Shown here: positions 58,785 through 64,000 of the stretch, in pieces
Layout: each line of letters starts with the position of its first letter
How positions within the stretch are numbered: position 1 is the first letter of the stretch
Source: Dyadobacter tibetensis Y620-1
Lineage (GTDB): Bacteria > Bacteroidota > Bacteroidia > Cytophagales > Spirosomataceae
DNA length: 64,000 nucleotides
Direction: 5' to 3'
Assembly: GCF_000566685.1 (NCBI RefSeq)
Contig: NZ_AZQN01000001.1
Coordinates: 310,001 to 374,000 of the forward strand
Position numbers and translations under genes: made by a program
The notes under the pieces: model-generated
Seen by the model: the letters and a program-made list of their open reading frames with translations, nothing else
The model's database searches: none
Told to the model about the DNA's origin: nothing

Positions 58785-61328
58785 TTACACCATCCTGCCC
58801 ATAAATGGATCTGTCATGCTCTCCCGACCGCAGTCTACTCGCCCGGCATAACGCTGGGAAAAGGAGCTATTTCCCTCAATGGTCACCGTAATGTCGTACC
58901 AGTAATGGTTTTTTTGGAGGTCCAATTTGACTGTAACAGAGCCTTCATGAAGGGTTTTGGGATCAATTATCTTGCTCAGGGTCTTAGTATTATAAGCATT
59001 ATCCCGGATTTTGACAGTGAATTTCGGCTGGCCTGTAACAGGCTTAATCTCTAATATAAGATCTCCAGTAAATTTGCCGGCCTGGTCTTTTGCATATCGG
59101 CATAGAATGTCGGGAGTGATGCCAGATTTTTCACCTTTATATTGACGGTAAAACCCATTGGGTCCATTTACTTCTAGATCGTAGTTCTGATTTTGGAAGG
59201 AATTCAAAGGCCATTGATCTTGAAGACTGTCACCTGCACGAACGGCATAATTCCTGACAGTCTGATCAGGATCAGCCTCGAAATTTCGGGCATATACGAT
59301 GAAAGGACTGCCAGATGATTTGGCGCCGTGCATATCGTTTCCCGCTTTAAACGATATTTGAAATGCATTTAAATCTGTCTTGAAGGATCCGTCGGCATAT
59401 AGTTCATAGGGTAGGGCACAGGAAGGACGTATGCCCGGTTCTTGCTGGGGGAGTACCTTGGACTTATGTGGAGCCTGATTGGCCAATTTTATTTCTTCTT
59501 CTGTGAGCGCTTTAAATCCGCTCGGAAGTTTTTTGAATTGAGCATTATGAATGCCCTCCATAAATTCATTTCGATCGAGAAAACCTGGTAATGCAATTTT
59601 TTTTCCATCGTAAGGGCTGAAGGAAGCCGTAAGATCACTACAGATAGTACGACGCCATTCACTGATATTTTCCTCCTTAATTTGCTTTCCCGTTTTATGA
59701 GTCAGAAAATGCTCCATAAACTGAAGAATAGAGGTATGATCAGAGATTTGGGAGAAAACCTTTCCCCCGCGATTCCAGGGTGAGGCCAGAACCAACGGTA
59801 CCCTGTATCCTAGCCCAATAGGACTTTCTCTGCTTTGAGATTCCTCTTTCTGGCGCATATCCTGCTCCTTAGTAACATAGTCAGTCTTGCAGTCAATACC
59901 ATCCGAAACTTTTCCACTATCCGATTTGTAGGGATTAGGAACGACATACGGCGGAACATGATCGAAATACCCATCATTTTCATCATAACATAGGATGAAG
60001 ATTGTTTTCTTCCAAATCTCCGGATTTTTTGTAAGTATGTCCATTACCTCCGAAACATACCATGCCCCATACCAGGGAGAGGTGGGGTGGTCCGAAAAGT
60101 TTTCGGGAGCTACCAACCAGGAGACGGTAGGTAGCCGATCATTGTTTACATCGGTCCGAAACTGATGCAAAATATCGCCCTGGGGCGCTTTTGCCTCTCT
60201 AATAATGTCCCCATCATGATACTGGACCGTCGTAATACGCCGATAATCAGGGTCGTTAATATTGGTCGTGTATGCCCTTCTATGAATACTTTTCTGATAC
60301 TCAGTGAGCTTGTTAAAATTTTCCGCACTCCATTCCTTTTGTTCGGCCTGAAGAAATTCAACTAATAAATTCTTGTCTTCAAGAGATTTACGGAGTTTTT
60401 TTGCGCTGGATTCATCCTTATTCACTGCTCGTAATTCGGCACGTATTTCCGAAATTTCTTTCCGTAGCTCGGTAAGTTTTTTGGAAATATAGTTCTGGTA
60501 ACCGGTATGATATCGAATATTATACTGTTTGAACCATTCTAAAGGACTATCTGTAAAATTGGCCAGCCATTCTTCTTCCTCCCCCTCGAATCCGGTCCTT
60601 ATACTGAGTTCGTTCTGATAGATTCGCCAGGGAATTCCTGCATCTTCCAAACGTTCCGGAAAGGTTTTCCATGAGGCCTCACGCTCGTCATTTACGTTTT
60701 CATTTCTTACATTGGCATATGATTCAGTGCTGGGAGTTTCGCGTATTGTTCCTGTCCATAGGTACAGTCTGTTGGGGGTAGTACCGGTCATAGCAGAACA
60801 GAAATTTTGATCGCCTACTGTAAAAGCGTCCGCCAGGGCATAGTAGAAGGGGATATCTTCACGATTATAATAACCTTGTGCTAATGGCATATGCTTGTAT
60901 AATGAATTGCCCGGTTGTTTGGCAATCAGCCAATTATCATATAAACCCTTGTTTCGAGCATCCACTTGGTCGGTCCAGGAGTGGGGGAGCGAACCCATCC
61001 AGGTGGCATTGGAGGCCCTCATATTTAAGCGAAAGGGTACATGTGTGGCTCCAAATGCATCAGTTTGCATCCAGGCGAGATTTCCATTGGGAAGCCGTAT
61101 CGTTCTGGGATCATTGAATCCTCTAACACCCTGAAGGCTACCGTAAGCATGATCGAAGGAACGATTCTCCTGCATTAATACCACGATATGTTCAGCATCG
61201 AGGTAGGTACTTCCAGGGGCAGGATCAATGGCCAGAGCTTTTTTTATGGATTCCGGAATACTTCCCATCATACCTGCAGCACCTGTTAATAATGTAGCTT
61301 TTCTTATAAATTCTCTTCTAGACTCCAT
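58785..61328 (-). CDS. Phosphocholine-specific phospholipase C, Tat-exported
   Basis: An 847-residue enzyme of the acid phosphatase-like phosphoesterase family (non-hemolytic PlcN/PlcH group). A Tat signal (SRREFIRKATLLTGAAGMMG) opens it. The catalytic domain (about residues 40-570) begins IVVLMQENRSFDHAYGSLQG, with SDHPTSPWYGAWYVSEVMD and ILCYDENDGYFDHVPP as later landmarks. A coiled insertion rich in Lys and Glu lies near residue 300. Two DUF756-type beta domains cover about 640-730 and 745-835. It would hydrolyse phosphatidylcholine or sphingomyelin outside the cytoplasm. It is a single gene. Confidence 0.92.
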   Translation of the reverse strand: MESRREFIRKATLLTGAAGMMGSIPESIKKALAIDPAPGSTYLDAEHIVVLMQENRSFDHAYGSLQGVRGFNDPRTIRLPNGNLAWMQTDAFGATHVPFRLNMRASNATWMGSLPHSWTDQVDARNKGLYDNWLIAKQPGNSLYKHMPLAQGYYNREDIPFYYALADAFTVGDQNFCSAMTGTTPNRLYLWTGTIRETPSTESYANVRNENVNDEREASWKTFPERLEDAGIPWRIYQNELSIRTGFEGEEEEWLANFTDSPLEWFKQYNIRYHTGYQNYISKKLTELRKEISEIRAELRAVNKDESSAKKLRKSLEDKNLLVEFLQAEQKEWSAENFNKLTEYQKSIHRRAYTTNINDPDYRRITTVQYHDGDIIREAKAPQGDILHQFRTDVNNDRLPTVSWLVAPENFSDHPTSPWYGAWYVSEVMDILTKNPEIWKKTIFILCYDENDGYFDHVPPYVVPNPYKSDSGKVSDGIDCKTDYVTKEQDMRQKEESQSRESPIGLGYRVPLVLASPWNRGGKVFSQISDHTSILQFMEHFLTHKTGKQIKEENISEWRRTICSDLTASFSPYDGKKIALPGFLDRNEFMEGIHNAQFKKLPSGFKALTEEEIKLANQAPHKSKVLPQQEPGIRPSCALPYELYADGSFKTDLNAFQISFKAGNDMHGAKSSGSPFIVYARNFEADPDQTVRNYAVRAGDSLQDQWPLNSFQNQNYDLEVNGPNGFYRQYKGEKSGITPDILCRYAKDQAGKFTGDLILEIKPVTGQPKFTVKIRDNAYNTKTLSKIIDPKTLHEGSVTVKLDLQKNHYWYDITVTIEGNSSFSQRYAGRVDCGRESMTDPFMGRMV

Positions 61329-61434
61329 CGTATCGTTTGTGGTTTAGGACCATTAAAGTAATTGAAATACGATCGATAAACCAAATGATACCATACACCA
61401 TGCACATATTTAACGATGGCATCATATATACAAT

Positions 61435-61472
61435 AAAAGCCCAGTGCCTAAATTCATAGACACTGGGCTTTT
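61435..61472 (-). terminator. Terminator after the DUF937 gene
   Basis: A perfect 12-base stem (aaaagcccagtg / cactgggctttt) with a 14-base loop. It lies 18 bases past the DUF937 protein stop; the A4 arm gives T4 on the minus strand. Confidence 0.8.
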
Positions 61473-61490
61473 CAGGAGTTTATATATTAC

Positions 61491-62102
61491 TTATTTCCCA
61501 AACAGACCTCCTAGCATGCCGCCAAGGTCTAATCCCCCGGCCTGATCTTTACCGGTCTTGTTTCCACCCCCCATCAAACTTCCACCTACGTTAATCAGAT
61601 CGTTCATATCTAATTTCCCATCGGCCAATGCGTATCCAATCTGATTAAAATCGAAGCCGCCACTCGTAGAGGGTGCGGCTTGACTGCTGCCGCCGGCAAG
61701 CCCCCCCAGGATACTATTAAAATCGATGCTAGAGTCGTTGGGGTTGCTAACCTTACTGATTAGGCTTTGCAGAACACCAGGAAGTACGGATGCAACGATT
61801 CCCGAAGCAGCTCCGCTGTTCAGGCCAAATTTTTCTGTGATCGATCGGATGGCATTATTAGCAATAGAGGACACAATGGGATTATCCATTAAGCCGGCCG
61901 AGGCAGACTGTCCTTCCTTGCCCGAAAGGAGACCCATAATTCCCTGCATGTTGCCTGAGGCCGCCTGCTGTTGCATACCTCCAGTAATAGCACTCATAAT
62001 GGTGGTCATTACATCGTTATTTTTTTCGTTGGGCACCTGAGGGTTTTCCACGATTGCTTTCTGAGAATTTTCCTGAATGAGGCCTAATAGTTGGTCTAGC
62101 AT
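61491..62102 (-). CDS. DUF937 protein
   Basis: A 203-residue protein of low complexity, rich in Gly, Ser, Asn and Ala. It opens MLDQLLGLIQENSQKAIVEN and carries helices typical of DUF937 (MTTIMSAITGGMQQQAASGN, IVSSIANNAIRSITEKFGL, ASGIVASVLPGVLQSLISKV). The C-terminal 60 residues are Gly-rich (LGGLAGGSSQ, LDLGGMLGGLFGK). Its function is unknown. It shows no signal peptide or membrane helix. Confidence 0.8.
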   Translation of the reverse strand: MLDQLLGLIQENSQKAIVENPQVPNEKNNDVMTTIMSAITGGMQQQAASGNMQGIMGLLSGKEGQSASAGLMDNPIVSSIANNAIRSITEKFGLNSGAASGIVASVLPGVLQSLISKVSNPNDSSIDFNSILGGLAGGSSQAAPSTSGGFDFNQIGYALADGKLDMNDLINVGGSLMGGGNKTGKDQAGGLDLGGMLGGLFGK

Positions 62103-62174
62103 GGTTTTGCGTTTAGTGTTATAGGTTTGAGACTGTTCCCAAGCCTTGAAGTAACACTAATTAAAAATTGTTTC

Positions 62175-62202
62175 AAAAAAAAATCCCGCCAATTGGCGGG
62201 AT
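62175..62202 (-). terminator. Rho-independent terminator of the ribosomal-protein operon
   Basis: A perfect 8-base GC-rich stem (atcccgcc / ggcgggat) with AATT loop and an A9 run on the left, which reads as T9 on the minus strand. It starts 7 bases past the rplT stop. Confidence 0.92.
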
Positions 62203-62208
62203 GCTGTT

Positions 62209-62553
62209 TTATTTTACTTGATCAACGATCGCTTTAAAAGCATCGGGATGATTCATTGCCAGGTCGGCAAGCACCTTTCTATTAAGAGCAATTCCTTTAT
62301 TTCCCAATTTGCCCATTAATTGGGAGTAGGATAGACCATGAATTCTGGCTCCTGCATTAATACGCTGAATCCAAAGTGCACGGAAATGGCGTTTCTTCTG
62401 TTTACGACCTTCATAGGCATAGCTTAAAGCTTTATCTACGGCGTTTTTGGCAACGGTCCATACATTCTTGCGACGGCCGAAATAACCTTTCGCTAATTTT
62501 AATACTTTTTTACGTCTTGCACGCGACGCAACGTGGTTCACTGAACGTGGCAT
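62209..62553 (-). CDS. rplT: 50S ribosomal protein L20
   Basis: A 114-residue basic protein. [35 protein letters not shown] and [20 protein letters not shown] are L20 signatures, and the length is normal. L20 is a primary 23S rRNA binder that in many bacteria also represses its own operon at the mRNA level. It is the last gene of thrS-infC-rpmI-rplT. Confidence 0.97.
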   Translation of the reverse strand: MPRSVNHVASRARRKKVLKLAKGYFGRRKNVWTVAKNAVDKALSYAYEGRKQKKRHFRALWIQRINAGARIHGLSYSQLMGKLGNKGIALNRKVLADLAMNHPDAFKAIVDQVK

Positions 62554-62661
62554 AATTTAACTGTTTTTGATGGTCGGCGCTCCTTAACGGAGACTTGAAA
62601 GCCGGCAATCGGGTGGAACAAAAAACCGAAATGGTATTTTATAAATAGGGGCAGTGTTCGC

Positions 62662-62859
62662 TTAGTATTTGCGAAGCATTGCCAGAACTTGCTTCTCGTT
62701 GCTTACATCGATCAAACCAGTTTTCATCAATTTCCGCTTGCGCTTATTTGATTTTTTGGTAAGAATGTGGCTGTGAAAAGCATGTTTACGCTTGATTTTA
62801 CCTGTTCCAGTAAGCGAAAAGCGTTTTTTCGCACCAGAAATGGTTTTCATTTTAGGCAT
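62662..62859 (-). CDS. rpmI: 50S ribosomal protein L35
   Basis: A 65-residue very basic protein: [20 protein letters not shown], then [20 protein letters not shown], and a tail ending VLAMLRKY. This is the full-length L35. A 108-base spacer separates it from rplT; on the minus strand that spacer can fold a small hairpin (CTCCGTTAAGGAG) inside a weaker GC stem, which might be a regulatory site, but no assignment is made. Confidence 0.97.
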   Translation of the reverse strand: MPKMKTISGAKKRFSLTGTGKIKRKHAFHSHILTKKSNKRKRKLMKTGLIDVSNEKQVLAMLRKY

Positions 62860-62925
62860 AATAAAAAATAGAATAGTTGATTAAATATAAAACAGCGTGC
62901 AAAATTATAAAGAATACCTCAAAAT

Positions 62926-62967
62926 AAAAAATCGTAAAGGTGTGAAGACACACTTTTACGATTTTTT
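62926..62967 (-). terminator. Hairpin with T-run between infC and rpmI
   Basis: Two 19-base arms pair with a single mismatch around a 4-base loop, and the left arm begins with A6, so on the minus strand a long stem ends in T6. It lies 18 bases past the infC stop and 67 bases before rpmI. It could terminate part of the transcription and thereby set the ratio of IF3 to ribosomal proteins, or act in attenuation. Confidence 0.75.
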
Positions 62968-62984
62968 GAATATAAGATAGACTA

Positions 62985-63536
62985 TTACTTCTTGGCAACC
63001 GCAGGTGCCAAAATGATCGTCATACGTTTTCCTTCGAGCTTTGGCTGCATTTCAAGTTTTCCATAGTCAGCTAACGCTTCCGAGAATTTATTGAGAAGAT
63101 TGGAGCCACGTTCTTTGAAAACAATAGTACGACCTACGAAGTGGACGTAAGCCTTCACCTTTGAGCCTTCTTTTAGGAAGTTAATGGCATGCTTTAATTT
63201 GAATTCAAAATCATGGTCGTCGGTATTGGGACCGAAACGAATCTCTTTAATAACAACCTTTTGAGCCTTGGCTTTTATCTCCTTTTGTTTTTTCTTCTGC
63301 TCGTATTTGAATTTGGAGTAATCCACCACCTTACAAACAGGTGGTACCGCAGTAGGCGCAATTTCCACCAGGTCAAGGCTTTGAGCCTTAGCCATGGCTT
63401 TCGCCGTTGCAATATCAACAACTCCTGGTTCTATATTTTCGCCTACCAGACGAACTTCTTTTGCTGTGATTCGATCATTTATTTTATAGGGTTCTTCGGG
63501 AACTCTGAACCGGCCGCTATGGGGTCTTAATGCCAT
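62985..63536 (-). CDS. infC: Translation initiation factor IF-3
   Basis: About 183 residues from ATG 63536 ([20 protein letters not shown]); the frame is open to an ATG at 63578, which would add 14 residues. The N-domain has [20 protein letters not shown] and [19 protein letters not shown]; the C-domain has [20 protein letters not shown] and MTIILAP. IF-3 checks start-codon pairing and keeps subunits apart. Many Bacteroidota read infC from unusual starts, and here ATG is available. Confidence 0.95.
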   Translation of the reverse strand: MALRPHSGRFRVPEEPYKINDRITAKEVRLVGENIEPGVVDIATAKAMAKAQSLDLVEIAPTAVPPVCKVVDYSKFKYEQKKKQKEIKAKAQKVVIKEIRFGPNTDDHDFEFKLKHAINFLKEGSKVKAYVHFVGRTIVFKERGSNLLNKFSEALADYGKLEMQPKLEGKRMTIILAPAVAKK

Positions 63537-63646
63537 ATATGATTGGATTGGTGATTTTTTGGTTAAAAGTGGAATCAATGATTTAACACTAACGCCACAA
63601 AAATAGTGCCTTATTTACTTAATTATAGTAATTTATCCTGAAAACT

Positions 63647-64000
63647 TCAAATTTTAGCTTCTTTTTTAAAGAAATCAGCAAATTCTGCAATTGTCAGACT
63701 TCCTAGATCTCCTTCTCCTTTGCGTCGGATAGAAATTTTGCCTTCCTCCATCTCTTTCTCGCCTACAATAAGCATAAAGGGAACTTTCGTCACTTCTGCA
63801 TCTCTAATTTTTCGCCCTATTTTCTCGTCCCTATGATCTACAAATCCACGTATATCATGGTCTTGTAATTGGAAAAAGACGTCTTCTGCATAATCAGCGA
63901 ATTTTTCAGAAATCGGCAGGATGGCAATTTGATCGGGTGAAAGCCATAATGGGAATTGCCCAGCTGTATTCTCAATAAGGATAGCAATGAAACGCTCCAT
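63647..64000 (-). CDS. thrS: Threonyl-tRNA synthetase, C-terminal part (continues beyond window)
   Basis: The visible 117 residues form the anticodon-binding domain: MERFIAILIENTAGQFPLWL, with PDQIAILPISEKFADYAEDV, RGFVDHRDEKIGRKIRDAEV and KVPFMLIVGEKEMEEGKISI. Normal ThrS proteins have about 640 residues, so the gene extends past position 64000. The Met at the window edge is internal. It precedes infC in the usual bacterial gene order. Confidence 0.95.
   Translation of the reverse strand: MERFIAILIENTAGQFPLWLSPDQIAILPISEKFADYAEDVFFQLQDHDIRGFVDHRDEKIGRKIRDAEVTKVPFMLIVGEKEMEEGKISIRRKGEGDLGSLTIAEFADFFKKEAKI

Noticed and set aside
1..64000. CRISPR arrays, insertion sequences, prophage, rRNA operons
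   Set aside because: No regularly spaced repeats, transposase or phage structural genes, or rRNA-like sequence were found.

Overview
The window is chromosomal DNA of a member of the Bacteroidota, most likely the order Cytophagales. Several things point there. Two long secreted proteins end in type IX secretion (T9SS) sorting domains. Crp/Fnr regulators are of the Bacteroidota type, and candidate promoters carry TAnnTTTG-like -7 boxes. Shine-Dalgarno sites are almost absent. Carotenoid genes, sulfatase genes and Tat-exported TIM-barrel 'isomerases' are typical of the group. The exact genus is inference. No rRNA, phage, insertion sequence or CRISPR array is seen.

Layout. 1-0.6 kb: end of a cobalamin biosynthesis operon (cobS tail, cobC). 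0.7-1.9 kb: a decayed DUF4160/DUF2442 pair, then an intact YoeB-type toxin-antitoxin pair and an unknown gene. 2.4-8.8 kb: Crp regulator and DJ-1 protein, sulfatase and GDSL esterase, DoxDA-like quinone oxidoreductase with a secreted DsrE protein. 9.3-14.4 kb: tRNA-Arg, Nudix hydrolase, outer-membrane protein, glgB, M19 dipeptidase. 14.6-20.3 kb: four GT2 glycosyltransferases and an MsbA-like ABC exporter. 21-30.4 kb: a probable diadenylate cyclase with a DACNV-like sensor, dinB, an M43 protease, two TIM-barrel proteins, and a 5'-nucleotidase split over two genes. 30.5-35.3 kb: EamA transporter and a four-gene UbiA / type III polyketide synthase / methyltransferase / FAD reductase cluster. 35.3-40.4 kb: carotenoid operon headed by a CarH-type B12 photoreceptor. 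40.7-46.8 kb: S24 regulator, T9SS adhesin-like protein, GT2 plus flippase-like pair, ruvC. 46.9-47.4 kb: a decayed serine hydrolase. 47.7-52.4 kb: TetR with an EmrAB-TolC type efflux operon. 52.5-64 kb: HipA-like kinase with DUF3037, Crp, BON protein, SDR dehydrogenase, dnaK, phospholipase C, DUF937 protein, and the thrS-infC-rpmI-rplT translation cluster.

How the genes fit together. The most coherent system lies between 31.5 and 40.4 kb. A CarH-type regulator keeps the Wx9EH and ExHxxG signatures of coenzyme-B12 light sensors. It starts an operon with crtI, crtB, idi, crtZ and a fused lycopene cyclase, which together would make zeaxanthin from geranylgeranyl diphosphate; GGPP synthase is not in the window. 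Facing it, with 3' ends overlapping, is a translationally coupled cluster that would make a prenylated, methylated and reduced type III polyketide whose structure I cannot name. Both pathways would draw on polyprenyl diphosphates. The cobalamin genes at the window edge show that the organism has at least part of the B12 pathway that such a photoreceptor needs.

Limits. All functions come from reading translations and motifs without database searches. Starts are often uncertain because most genes lack a Shine-Dalgarno site. Promoters and operators are pattern matches only.
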